64,000 nt of DNA from assembly GCA_045589595.1 (NCBI GenBank), contig JAZNPK010000010.1, forward strand, positions 68,761 through 132,760, in the 5' to 3' direction. Shown one piece after another: positions 52,554-61,153 of the stretch (position 1 is its first letter; the number at the start of each line of letters is the position of its first letter). Source of the stretch: SIG77 sp045589595. Lineage in GTDB: Bacteria > Verrucomicrobiota > Lentisphaeria > Victivallales > UBA1829. The position numbers and the translations under genes were made by a program. The notes under the pieces are model-generated. The model did no database searches, was not told the DNA's origin, and saw only the letters and a list, made by a program, of their open reading frames with translations.

Positions 52554-53774
52554 ATGACAAAGTTTGAAAAACTGACAACATTCCGTCCGTCGGCAGGGAA
52601 GACATTCTCTGTTGCGATCACAGGGGACTTCTGTCCCTACAGCGCCATCAAAGTTGAAGATGTGGCATCGATCTGTTCCGACATCGCCCCCACACTGGCG
52701 GCGGCAGATTACCGGATCATGCAGTTTGAAACTGTACTGACCAAAGGTGATCCGGAGCCGATCCACAAATGCGGTCCGAACATCAAGTCCGATGTGGCAT
52801 CCTCTCTTGAATTTCTCAAGACGCTGAACATTGATCTGACGCTGCTGGCGAACAATCACACCGGCGACTTCGGACCTGATGCCGCAATAGAAACCCGGTC
52901 CATTCTCCGGGATGCCGGTTATGCCACGGTCGGTATGGGAGTTGATCCGGAAGATGCGGCAAAACCCCATTGTTTTGAACTGGGCGGCAAAAAGATCGCG
53001 GTGCTGAACTTCTGCGAAAATGAATTCGGTATCGTCCGGGAAAAAGATTATGCCGGTTCAAATCCGCTGCAGCCCTATGTCAATATGGAACAGATCCGCG
53101 AAGCGAAGAAAACGGCGGATTTTGTGATCGTGACGGTTCACGGCGGACATGAATTTTTCCCCTATCCCTCCCGCCGGATGATCGATACCTACCGTGCGTT
53201 TGTTGATGCCGGAGCGAATCTTGTGTTCAACTGCCACACCCACTGTGTGCTTGGCACGGAATATTACAAAGGTGTTCCCATTTTCTATTCTCCGGGCAAC
53301 TTCTTCTTCCCGGAAAAATGCAACGAACTGCCGGATATGTGGAGCGGCGGCGTACTGCCCACATTCCATTTTGATGAGCAGGGCGTTTGTGCCATGGGAC
53401 TCCAGCCCTACACCTTCACGTTTGAAAAAATCGCCCCGCTGTCTCCGGAAAAAGAAGCGATCTTCTTCAAGGATTACAACGAACTTTCCGAAGTGATCCA
53501 GCAGCCGGAAGAACTGAAACGGCTCTTCAATATCTGGTCCGTTTACGCAACCGACAGACTTGCGGCGTACATCTTTGAAGGTTATTTCCCCATGGGATTC
53601 CCGCCCGACAACAAAGTCAAAGGCTGGTTGCTGTTCCGCAATCTCTTCAACTGCGAAACCCATGACGATGCCACGCGGACCTATCTGCGGCTGGTGGAGC
53701 AGGGGCGTATTGAAGAACTCAAGCCGCTTTTTGATCAGGTGATCAAACCCCTGCAGACTCCTGCCTGGCTCTGA
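52554..53774 (+). CDS. CapA family protein
   Basis: A 406-residue protein of the PgsA/CapA poly-gamma-glutamate-synthesis fold (metallophosphatase-like), with no signal peptide in this reading. SVAITGDFCPYSAI, FETVLTKGD, LLANNHTGDFGPDAA, VTVHGGHEFFPYPS and GANLVFNCHTHCVLGTEYYK are the typical metal-ligand blocks. AAGGAG lies 8 bases upstream. As the fourth gene of the HlyD/M50 operon it may modify or bind the exported product. A role in capsule polymer transport is a family inference only. Confidence 0.85.
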   Translation: MTKFEKLTTFRPSAGKTFSVAITGDFCPYSAIKVEDVASICSDIAPTLAAADYRIMQFETVLTKGDPEPIHKCGPNIKSDVASSLEFLKTLNIDLTLLANNHTGDFGPDAAIETRSILRDAGYATVGMGVDPEDAAKPHCFELGGKKIAVLNFCENEFGIVREKDYAGSNPLQPYVNMEQIREAKKTADFVIVTVHGGHEFFPYPSRRMIDTYRAFVDAGANLVFNCHTHCVLGTEYYKGVPIFYSPGNFFFPEKCNELPDMWSGGVLPTFHFDEQGVCAMGLQPYTFTFEKIAPLSPEKEAIFFKDYNELSEVIQQPEELKRLFNIWSVYATDRLAAYIFEGYFPMGFPPDNKVKGWLLFRNLFNCETHDDATRTYLRLVEQGRIEELKPLFDQVIKPLQTPAWL

Positions 53775-53782
53775 TGAAAAAT

Positions 53783-53817
53783 GTGCCGGAAAAATAAAAC
53801 CGGCACTTTTAAATTTT
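53783..53817 (+). terminator. Intrinsic terminator after CapA
   Basis: Stem GTGCCGG (53783-53789) / CCGGCAC (53800-53806) followed by TTTTAAATTTT. Confidence 0.75.
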
Positions 53818-53825
53818 CTGCTTTA

Positions 53826-53834
53826 TGCTATATT
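53826..53834 (+). promoter_or_regulatory. Extended -10 element before glnN
   Basis: TGCTATATT, 42 bases before the start, matches the window's recurring -10 motif. No clear -35 box and no -24/-12 element are seen. Confidence 0.4.
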
Positions 53835-53875
53835 ATATGGATCATAGCAAACTGTAATTTGTAAGGAAGCAGAAA

Positions 53876-56017
53876 ATGAACACCATCAGGGAAAACGCGA
53901 TCGCCGCGGTGGCTGCCATGCCGCCGGTACTGGAAGAAGATATCCGTCCCGTTGAAGACATTACCGGAGCGTTCGGCTCGGATGTCTTCAGCATCGGGAC
54001 GATGCAGACCGTGCTTCCCCGGCAAGTCTTCGAGACCCTGATGAAGACCATCCGTGACGGTGCGCCCCTTGATCCTGCCATCGCAGATGCTGTGGCGTCC
54101 GCCATGAAAGACTGGGCTGTTTCCAAAGGCGCCACCCATTATACCCACTGGTTTCAGCCCATGACCGGGGCAACGGCGGAAAAACATGAGTCGTTTCTGG
54201 AGCCGGACGGCAACGGTGAAGCGATCCTGAAATTTTCCGGCAAGAACCTGATCGTCGGCGAATCGGATGCCTCCAGTTTTCCCTCCGGCGGATTGCGTTC
54301 CACCTTTGAGGCGCGCGGTTATACTGCGTGGGACCCCACAAGCCCCGCCTTCCTCCGCCGCAGCCGCAACTGTGTGACGCTTTGTATTCCCACTGCGTTC
54401 TGCAGTTACACCGGGGAAACGCTCGATAAAAAGACGCCGCTGCTCCGTTCCATTCAGGCGTTGTCCGGGGCGGTCACGAAACTGATGCGGGCATTTCAGG
54501 AAGAAAAAGAAGATGCCCGGTTCAGTGTCAGTCTGGGCGCGGAACAGGAATATTTTCTTATTGACCGCCATTTTTATTATGCCCGTCCGGACCTGATCCA
54601 GTGCGGGCGGACGCTGTTCGGTGCTGCACCCCCGAAGCATCAGCAGCTGGATGACCATTACTACGGCGCGATCCGCCCCCGTGTCCTTGCATTCATGGCG
54701 GATGTGGATCAACAGCTCTGGCGTCTGGGGATCCCCGCAAAGACCCGTCACAACGAGGCGGCTCCGGCACAGTTTGAAATCGCGCCCCTGTTTGAAGAAC
54801 TGAACCTGGCGGTTGACCACAACATGGTCATGATGGAAGTGCTGCGTCTGACGGCTGAAAAACACGGCTTTGTCTGTCTGCTTCATGAAAAACCCTTTGC
54901 CGGTGTCAACGGTTCCGGTAAACATAACAACTGGTCCATTGCCTATGGCAAGAAAAATCTGCTCAATCCGGGTGATGATCCGCATCAGAACGCTCTGTTC
55001 CTGACGACGCTCTGTGCTGTGATCCGGGCTGTTGACCGCCACGCGGATCTGTTGCGTGTGGCGGTTGCAGGACCGGGGAACGATCACCGTCTCGGTGCGT
55101 GCGAAGCGCCGCCTGCCATCACATCCATTTTTCTTGGCGAACAGTTGACGGATGTGATCGAACAGATCGAAGCGGGTACCCGCACATCCAGAGGTAAAGC
55201 CGGAGTTTTGAGCGTGGGCGTGGATCGTCTGCCGCCGCTGCCCAAAGATGCCACGGACCGGAACAGAACCAGTCCTTTTGCTTTCACCGGAAATAAATTT
55301 GAGTTCCGCGCGCCGGGAGCAAGTCAGTCCTGCGCAGGTGTGAATATGATCCTCAACACCATCGCCGCTGAATCCATTGAGGATATTGCGGAAAAGATCG
55401 AAGCATTTTCACCGGATGAGGATTTCCATACCCAGCTTCAGGCGCTGTTGCGGAAGATCATCAAAAAACACAAACGGATCATTTTCAACGGCAACGGCTA
55501 TGATCAGGCGTGGATCGATGAGGCGGAACGGCGCGGATTGCCTAATCTCAAAAACACTCCGGCGGCGTTGAAGCGTTTTATCGCGCCGGAAAATATTGCC
55601 ATCTTTGAGCGTTTCGGCGTGCTTTCCGAGGCGGAAGTTCTTTCGCATCACGAGATCATGATGGAGGAATACGACCGGAAGATCCGGATCGAAGCGGAAC
55701 TTTCTCTGCTGCTGTCCCGTACTGTGATCATGCCCGCCGCATCCAAAGAACTCAAGGAACTGTTCCAGACCATCCGGGATGCCGGTGACAGTGTCGCGCT
55801 CCGGTCTTTGCAGAAGACTGCCAACTCCATTGCGGTCCTGCTGGATGCCATCGACACCAAGAATGATATTCTGGAAGAGCTGATCGCGCAGGAACGCTCC
55901 GAAGATATGGTGGATGCCATGCGGTCTCTGCGGGAGGAAGTGGATCAACTGGAACGGATCCTTGCCGATGCCACGTGGCCGCTCCCCAAATACCGCGAAC
56001 TGCTGTTCCTCTACTGA
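53876..56017 (+). CDS. glnN: Glutamine synthetase type III
   Basis: This condenses ammonia and glutamate with ATP. The 713 residues are the full GSIII length. Type III features: the N-terminal catalytic half with FGSDVFSIGTMQ, SFPSGGLRSTFEARGYTAWDP, the nucleotide-binding EIAPLFEELNLAVDHN and LLHEKPFAGVNGSGKHNNWS (the H-G-K signature), and RTSPFAFTGNKFEFRAPG. AAGGAAG lies 5 bases upstream. It is followed by a second, GSI-like gene, so nitrogen assimilation is duplicated. Control by the NtrC-like regulator is possible but not visible. Confidence 0.95.
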   Translation: MNTIRENAIAAVAAMPPVLEEDIRPVEDITGAFGSDVFSIGTMQTVLPRQVFETLMKTIRDGAPLDPAIADAVASAMKDWAVSKGATHYTHWFQPMTGATAEKHESFLEPDGNGEAILKFSGKNLIVGESDASSFPSGGLRSTFEARGYTAWDPTSPAFLRRSRNCVTLCIPTAFCSYTGETLDKKTPLLRSIQALSGAVTKLMRAFQEEKEDARFSVSLGAEQEYFLIDRHFYYARPDLIQCGRTLFGAAPPKHQQLDDHYYGAIRPRVLAFMADVDQQLWRLGIPAKTRHNEAAPAQFEIAPLFEELNLAVDHNMVMMEVLRLTAEKHGFVCLLHEKPFAGVNGSGKHNNWSIAYGKKNLLNPGDDPHQNALFLTTLCAVIRAVDRHADLLRVAVAGPGNDHRLGACEAPPAITSIFLGEQLTDVIEQIEAGTRTSRGKAGVLSVGVDRLPPLPKDATDRNRTSPFAFTGNKFEFRAPGASQSCAGVNMILNTIAAESIEDIAEKIEAFSPDEDFHTQLQALLRKIIKKHKRIIFNGNGYDQAWIDEAERRGLPNLKNTPAALKRFIAPENIAIFERFGVLSEAEVLSHHEIMMEEYDRKIRIEAELSLLLSRTVIMPAASKELKELFQTIRDAGDSVALRSLQKTANSIAVLLDAIDTKNDILEELIAQERSEDMVDAMRSLREEVDQLERILADATWPLPKYRELLFLY

Positions 56018-56070
56018 CCGGCAACTTTCCGACGGAAAACATGACGCTGCGTCCGTGGCGTCATTGCCGG
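56018..56070. repeat. Nested inverted repeat (three-way junction) between glutamine synthetases
   Basis: An outer CCGGCAA (56018-56024) / TTGCCGG (56064-56070) encloses TTTCCGACGGAAA and ATGACGC/GCGTCAT. It has the same design as the larger element at 47938, with different sequence. A weak T-rich tail follows, so it may terminate glnN. Confidence 0.5.
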
Positions 56071-56197
56071 AAAAGCAGACTTTCTTTTATATCATATTTT
56101 TTGCAAAAAAATGTGTCATTCTCTTGAAAATCTGTATATTCTGTACTAAATTACAGATAACAGTTTTATTCAATTCTAACATGAGAGAATATCAGGT

Positions 56198-57700
56198 ATG
56201 GAAAACACAACCAACTACAGTATCCGCAGCCTTGCAGCGGAAATCGGCAAATCCCCCAAAGATTTTACCAAGAGCGACATTATCCGGTACATCTGCGATA
56301 ATGAGATCCGCCATATCAATTTCCAATATCCCGCCGGTGACGGCAGACTGAAAACCCTGAACTTTGTCATCAATGATCTGGAATATCTGGAAGAGATCCT
56401 TTCCTGCGGCGAACGCGTGGACGGCTCCAGTCTGTTCCCCTTCATCGAAGCAAACAACAGTGACCTTTATGTGGTTCCCCGTTTCAGAACTGCCTACATG
56501 GATCCCTTCTGCGAACTGCCCACCATCAACTTCCTCTGCGCGTTCTTCAACAAGGACGGCAATCCGCTGGAAAGTTCTCCGGAATACACGCTCCACAAAG
56601 CATGTGAAGCATTCCGCAAATCCACCGGCAGAGAATTTCAGGCAATGGGCGAACTGGAATATTATGTGATCGCGCCCGATGAAAATATGTATCAGGCAGT
56701 TGACCAGAAAGGTTATCACGAATCTGCACCCTATGCAAAATTCGGCGAATTCCGTCAGCTCTGCATGAACTTTATCGCCCGCACCGGCGGACAGATCAAA
56801 TACGGCCACTCCGAAGTCGGCAATTTTACCCTTGACGGCAAAATCTACGAACAGAACGAAATCGAATTTCTCCCCGTCGATGCGGAAGAAGCCGCCGAAC
56901 AGCTCACCATTGCAAAATGGATTATCCGCAACCTCGCATACCGCGAAGGTCTGGATGTGACCTTTGCCCCGAAAATCACGGTCGGCAAAGCCGGATCCGG
57001 ACTCCATGTCCATTTCCGCGTGATGAAAGACGGCTTGAACCAGATGCTCAAGGACGGCGTCCTTTCCGATGATGCAAAACGCGCCATCGCCGGTCTGATG
57101 ATGCTTGCTCCCTCCCTGACCGCATTCGGCAACACCAATCCCACATCCTACTTCCGCCTCGTTCCGCATCAGGAAGCCCCCACCAACGTTTGCTGGGGCG
57201 ACCGCAACCGGTCCGTGCTGGTCCGTGTTCCTCTGGGCTGGACGAGCAAAAAAGATCTCTGCTCCCAGGCGAATCCGGGCGAACCTTCCGCCCATTACGA
57301 TACGACCCAGAAGCAGACAGTTGAAATGCGTTCTCCGGACGGCTCCGCCAATGTGTATCTGCTCATTGCCGGTTTGGCTGTTGCATGCCGTTACGGGTTT
57401 GAATGTGAAAATGCGCTGGATGTTGCCGCAAAAACTTATGTGAATGTGAATATTCACAAAGACGAAAACCGCAGCATCCTTGAAACCCTGAGCGTCCTGC
57501 CCGACAGCTGTGCGGCATCTGCCGATTGCCTTGCGGAACAGCGTGCCATCTATGAAGCGGAAGGCGTGTTCTCCCCCGCCATGCTGGATGGTATCATTGC
57601 CGGTCTCAAAGCGTTCAATGACCGTACTCTGCGCAGCGACATCAACAACGATCAGAAAAAGATCCTTGCTCTGGTGGAAACGTATTTCCACTGCGGCTGA
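56198..57700 (+). CDS. Glutamine synthetase, type I-like
   Basis: A 500-residue GS with a beta-grasp N-domain and catalytic domain: MGELEYYVIAP, FGHSEVG-type (YGHSEVGNFTLDGKIYEQ), FAPKITVGKAGSGLHVHF (metal Glu/His), NPTSYFRLVPHQEAPTNVCW and VEMRSPDGSANVYLLIAG. It is diverged from GlnA, with no recognisable adenylylation site, and may be one of the gamma-glutamyl ligases of the GS family. It follows glnN with a spacer holding the nested hairpin. Its own start context (ATG at 56198) has a weak RBS. Confidence 0.85.
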   Translation: MENTTNYSIRSLAAEIGKSPKDFTKSDIIRYICDNEIRHINFQYPAGDGRLKTLNFVINDLEYLEEILSCGERVDGSSLFPFIEANNSDLYVVPRFRTAYMDPFCELPTINFLCAFFNKDGNPLESSPEYTLHKACEAFRKSTGREFQAMGELEYYVIAPDENMYQAVDQKGYHESAPYAKFGEFRQLCMNFIARTGGQIKYGHSEVGNFTLDGKIYEQNEIEFLPVDAEEAAEQLTIAKWIIRNLAYREGLDVTFAPKITVGKAGSGLHVHFRVMKDGLNQMLKDGVLSDDAKRAIAGLMMLAPSLTAFGNTNPTSYFRLVPHQEAPTNVCWGDRNRSVLVRVPLGWTSKKDLCSQANPGEPSAHYDTTQKQTVEMRSPDGSANVYLLIAGLAVACRYGFECENALDVAAKTYVNVNIHKDENRSILETLSVLPDSCAASADCLAEQRAIYEAEGVFSPAMLDGIIAGLKAFNDRTLRSDINNDQKKILALVETYFHCG

Positions 57701-57729
57701 TCCAGCCTGATCACTGATCTGTAATTGCC

Positions 57730-57768
57730 ATACACCCCGGTGCGTTTTGTTCCGGGGTGTATTTTTTT
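57730..57768 (+). terminator. Strong terminator after the GS genes
   Basis: The perfect 11-bp stem ATACACCCCGG (57730-57740) / CCGGGGTGTAT (57752-57762), with the T-run beginning inside the arm and running to 57768. Confidence 0.85.
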
Positions 57769-57871
57769 ATCCGTGCGCAAAACCTTTTCCCGGAAAATGT
57801 TGTCAGAATGACCGGCGGCTTGAAATCAGCCGGAAGAACAGAACAACAAAATCAAAAAGGAGGGTACGCAC

Positions 57872-58438
57872 ATGAGATCTTTCACAACGCTGCACATCCA
57901 GTACGCACACAGATTCTACAACTTCAAGGGCGAAGCACAGTATCTCCACGGACATACCGGCACCTTGACCATTGAGGTGGAAGACTCCATCAATGACGGA
58001 GTCAATATGGTGTTTCCCTGCAACGAGATCCAGAAAATCGCGTGGAACATCATCAAAAATTTTGATCACGCTCTGGTCCTGCGCAAAGATGATCCGCTGC
58101 TGCCGGCGATCCTTGATGTGTACGAAAAACAGGGAATCAAAAACGGCGCTCCGACCAACTGCATGAAGGGACCGGCGTTTGATATCGAACTCTGCAAGGC
58201 TTATCCCGATTGCCGTCTGGTCGTCACAAAAGAGACGATGACGGTGGAAGGAATGATCAAGATGGTCTATGAACTGCTCAAAGACAAACTCAATATCGCA
58301 AAACTTGTCTTCACCAGCGGCGATAATGCGGCATGTCAGGAGTACACCCCCACTTGTACCCGTGACCGCTGTCCCTGCTGTGGGATCCTGCTGGATCACA
58401 ACGGCGTCTGCCCCAAATGCGGATGCCGCAAAAAATAA
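57872..58438 (+). CDS. QueD/PTPS-like protein with C-terminal zinc ribbon
   Basis: A 188-residue 6-carboxytetrahydropterin synthase-like enzyme. The zinc ligands His13 (YAHRF), His26 and His28 (YLHGHTG), the catalytic pair in FDHALVL and a Glu in TVEG are present. The usual catalytic Cys before the HGH block is absent (FKGEAQYLHGH), as in some PTPS variants. Residues 167-185 form a C-terminal zinc ribbon (CPCC...CPKC) that typical QueD lacks. AAGGAGGG is upstream. It stands alone, with no other queuosine genes in view. Probable role in 7-deazapurine or pterin synthesis, uncertain. Confidence 0.8.
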   Translation: MRSFTTLHIQYAHRFYNFKGEAQYLHGHTGTLTIEVEDSINDGVNMVFPCNEIQKIAWNIIKNFDHALVLRKDDPLLPAILDVYEKQGIKNGAPTNCMKGPAFDIELCKAYPDCRLVVTKETMTVEGMIKMVYELLKDKLNIAKLVFTSGDNAACQEYTPTCTRDRCPCCGILLDHNGVCPKCGCRKK

Positions 58439-58457
58439 ATTGAGCGTGTGATCCCGG

Positions 58458-58508
58458 AAGGCGTTGACATCGACAGGATTGTTCTCATGCCGGATCAACG
58501 CCTTTTTT
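58458..58508 (+). terminator. Terminator after the QueD-like gene
   Basis: Stem AAGGCGTTGA (58458-58467) / TCAACGCCTT (58495-58504) with a 27-base loop and a TTTT run. It ends 4 bases before the convergent MBL gene stop. Confidence 0.65.
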
Positions 58509-58512
58509 GCCT

Positions 58513-59445
58513 TTACGGAGCCGGCTGATAAGAGAACTGATCTTTGCAGCTGCTTTTGATTTTTCTCATAATTTCAATTCTGCCGGGGAAGGGGATATGT
58601 GCGCCGAGCCACGTGCCGCCGCGCAGCAGCAGTTGATTCCGTGACGCAACCGCCTTCTGCCGGTCCATATCATACCGGGCGCAATAGCCGGGATATGGGA
58701 TCTGAAGATCCGCCGCATGGACGATGTCGCCCACGAATGCCACCGTTTTGCCATCGCCGCTCACCTTCATCCGGAACACGGTATGTCCGGGCGTGTGACC
58801 CGGCAGAAATTCCGGCGTCAGATCAAAATTCCGGATCGTTTTATTGTATGGCAGCAGCACCAGACGATTCTGATACGGTGCAAGATGTTTGCCGAGTCCG
58901 GCTCTGCCGCGATCTTTCTGCCAGGCTTCGTATTCCGTGCGGGTGATACAGAGTTTTGCCTTCGGGAACGCCGCATCCGTGCCGCCGGGAAGCGTCAGAC
59001 CGCCCACGTGATCGGGGTGGATATGCGTGATAAATACCGCATCGATCATCTCCGGCGTGATCCCTGCCGCCTGAAGCCGTTTCAACAACTGACTTCTTCC
59101 GTTGCCGAATCCGGTATCGATAAGAAAATGTTCTCCGCTCTTTTTGATTTTTACCAGAAAAATATTGTGGGAGGCGTCATATTCTTTCTGCAGTTTGACC
59201 GGGGCAACGGGATAAAGATTCTGGAAAAGTGAGCCGGACATTCCGCCGGTCTGATCCTGAATGGATACGATGTAACGGTCCGGATATTCAAAAACGCAGA
59301 TCCCGTCCATCGGTTTTTCAAGCAGATCCTGCAGCATATCTTCCGCAGCAGTGAGATGGGGCAGGGCAGCCGGGAAAATAATTGAAAGACAGCCCGTCAG
59401 GAGATACCATAATCTTTTTATGCAGATTTCTTTTGTTGATTGCAT
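58513..59445 (-). CDS. Secreted metallo-beta-lactamase-fold hydrolase
   Basis: About 310 residues with a probable signal peptide (GCLSIIFPAALPHLTAAED). The metal site is intact: THIHPDHVGG (HxHxDH), LPGHTPGHT, FVGDIVH and the last His in LGAHIPFPG. The Met at 59445 is chosen because earlier in-frame Met codons lie inside the upstream gene. The RBS is weak. Probably a lactonase, thioesterase or glyoxalase-like enzyme in the periplasm. It runs with the GDPD-like gene, 11 bases downstream of its stop. Confidence 0.8.
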   Translation of the reverse strand: MQSTKEICIKRLWYLLTGCLSIIFPAALPHLTAAEDMLQDLLEKPMDGICVFEYPDRYIVSIQDQTGGMSGSLFQNLYPVAPVKLQKEYDASHNIFLVKIKKSGEHFLIDTGFGNGRSQLLKRLQAAGITPEMIDAVFITHIHPDHVGGLTLPGGTDAAFPKAKLCITRTEYEAWQKDRGRAGLGKHLAPYQNRLVLLPYNKTIRNFDLTPEFLPGHTPGHTVFRMKVSGDGKTVAFVGDIVHAADLQIPYPGYCARYDMDRQKAVASRNQLLLRGGTWLGAHIPFPGRIEIMRKIKSSCKDQFSYQPAP

Positions 59446-59456
59446 CAGGGGTTCTA

Positions 59457-60284
59457 TCAGCAGAGATCGATTTGTGATGGGAAGTACTGAGCCAGCATAT
59501 CGGGAGTTCCCGATGGCATGAACATCTGAAATCCGGTGACCCCGCATTTGACGGCCGTTGATATCGCTTCAATGGTCTTAAGCCCCCAACACCAGATGTG
59601 GATGCCGGTCGCTTCTGCCCTTTCTGCAAGTCTTTTATCAAATATTCCATTGGTAAGACCACACAAACAAATAATGCTGTATCCTCCGGCAGCAGAGTCG
59701 TCAATGAGCTGTTCCGAAAGCGGCGTATTCGGAACCAGCGTGTGACAGTATTTCAAGCCCGGACAAAGCGAATCGATCAGCTGTACCGCTCCGGGCTGCG
59801 GCGGATAAAAGTTTACAACAGTACGCCCGGTCATTTCATACTGGCGCAATAATTCCACCATGCGCGCCACAACTTCCGGACGCCATGGGTCATCCCGCAG
59901 CGTCAGATAGGCGAAGCGATTATGATCCCGGCAGAGTTGAAGCATCGTTTCAAGCTGACAGGGACGATGGTGTTCTCCTCCCCAAGCTTGCGCAAACCGG
60001 AGATCGTTGATCTCTCCTGCAGTCAAATCGTGGATCGCAGTGAATTTATCCGGAGCAAAACTTGTGATCATGCCATTCTCATCAAATGTGTAACCGTCAT
60101 CGTGACAGAGAATGATTTTGCCATCCTTTGAAAGTTGCATATCCGCTTTCATCCCGTGATAGCCATTGCGGATCGCTTCCTTGAAATGAATCTCAGAATT
60201 GCCGGGTATTCCGGGAAATACGGAATAGGCAATGTCCATAATTTTCTGATTGTCTGCAAAATCGAAATATGTTTTGAAATCCAT
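59457..60284 (-). CDS. Divergent glycerophosphodiester phosphodiesterase-like protein
   Basis: A 275-residue TIM-barrel protein resembling GDPD: GMKADMQLSKDGKIILCHDD is the core block, then LQLCRDHNRFAYLTLRD and GVTGFQMFM at the end. Two key positions differ from active enzymes. The first His-Arg-Gly of AHRG is replaced (DIAYSVFPG) and the metal-binding Glu-x-Asp reads Lys-Ala-Asp. The CHDD His remains. It may have lost hydrolase activity or use another substrate. It begins the operon with the MBL hydrolase; no signal peptide. Confidence 0.65.
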   Translation of the reverse strand: MDFKTYFDFADNQKIMDIAYSVFPGIPGNSEIHFKEAIRNGYHGMKADMQLSKDGKIILCHDDGYTFDENGMITSFAPDKFTAIHDLTAGEINDLRFAQAWGGEHHRPCQLETMLQLCRDHNRFAYLTLRDDPWRPEVVARMVELLRQYEMTGRTVVNFYPPQPGAVQLIDSLCPGLKYCHTLVPNTPLSEQLIDDSAAGGYSIICLCGLTNGIFDKRLAERAEATGIHIWCWGLKTIEAISTAVKCGVTGFQMFMPSGTPDMLAQYFPSQIDLC

Positions 60285-60685
60285 CTATACCTCCATTGAC
60301 TACGGTTCCGCCGCAGCAACATTATTATTTGTTTATTTCTTCCGAATGATCGGCAGAAAAGGGGATCCCTGCAATCTTTCCAATTTTTCTTTTGACGGTC
60401 TCCCGTATTACAAAAGCAGTTTTACAATGGGTACATATTGTTCCGTGAAGTTGAAACTGACAACACCTTATCATATCACCGGAATATGATTTTTTCAATC
60501 CCCCGATGAGTTTTTGTGCATAATTTCAGGAGAAACAACACAAAAAAAAGAATGATGCACACCAACGCCAGCCCTCTAACATGTAGTCTACTCGTAACAT
60601 CAGCGCACATCACTGATCTTAATTTACTGCTGCAAAACACTTTTTTCAAGCGGAGAAATTAAAAAATGCAAATAATTTTTGAGGC
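60285..60685. other. Intergenic stretch, no gene recognised
   Basis: A short frame exists, but nothing resembles a known protein, RNA or promoter with confidence. It ends at hairpin array C. Confidence 0.4.
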
Positions 60686-60689
60686 CGGG

Positions 60690-60907
60690 GGCACATATGA
60701 GCGGAGCGAATGATTCATATTTGGAGTGAAACGGAAAATGCTTCATAACGAAGTTGCTTCATCTGAAAAGGCTTCATTTTTATGAAGCACGCCTGTCGGC
60801 GTATGAAGCATTTTGCGGCATTGCCGCAAAATATGAAGCACCGCAGATGCGGTATGAAGCAAAGCCTTTTCAGGCTTCATATTTTTTTGCCTTGAACAAG
60901 GCAAAAA
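60690..60907 (+). repeat. Hairpin array C (orphan)
   Basis: Palindromes joined by ATGAAGCA spacers: ACGCCTGTCGGCGT, ATTTTGCGGC-ATT-GCCGCAAAAT, ACCGC-AGAT-GCGGT, AAGCCTTTTCAGGCTT and TTTTTTGCCTTG-AA-CAAGGCAAAAAA. They have the same layout as arrays A, B and D but different inner arms. No four-helix-bundle gene is next to it. Confidence 0.8.
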
Positions 60908-61017
60908 AAATGGCGGCTGGCTTTTTTATCTTTCCCCGCCATTCTGAAGCGCATTTTGAGGTAAAAAACTCAGAATTTCGCTGTGAAATAAAATTCTGAA
61001 AATCACTTCACTTTTAT
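60908..61017 (+). repeat. Array-end repeat, copy 1
   Basis: ATGGCGGCTGGCTTTTTTAT, then CTTTCCCCGCCAT and AATTTCGCTGTGAAATAAAA up to CACTTTTAT, matches 63112-63222 almost base for base. The first part folds as ATGGCGG / CCGCCAT. Confidence 0.85.
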
Positions 61018-61153
61018 ATAAGGTTCCGGAAAATTATTGTATAAATGGAAATATTTGATACTTTCCGATCATCTTTGACCGGTTGTTTTTTGAAGGACGG
61101 CAGAGAGAGTTTTTATACCGGAAAAACGCTGAAATTACATAGAAAAACAGTTG

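Noticed and set aside
56090..56197. Sigma-54 promoter before the GSI-like gene
   Set aside because: No GG-N10-GC spacing found.
56192..57691. 499-codon minus-strand frame opposite the GSI-like gene
   Set aside because: Shadow of a conserved gene; no protein-like motifs.
57769..57871. preQ1 riboswitch before the QueD-like gene
   Set aside because: Only one simple hairpin (CCGGCGGCTTGAAATCAGCCGG) and no preQ1 aptamer consensus.
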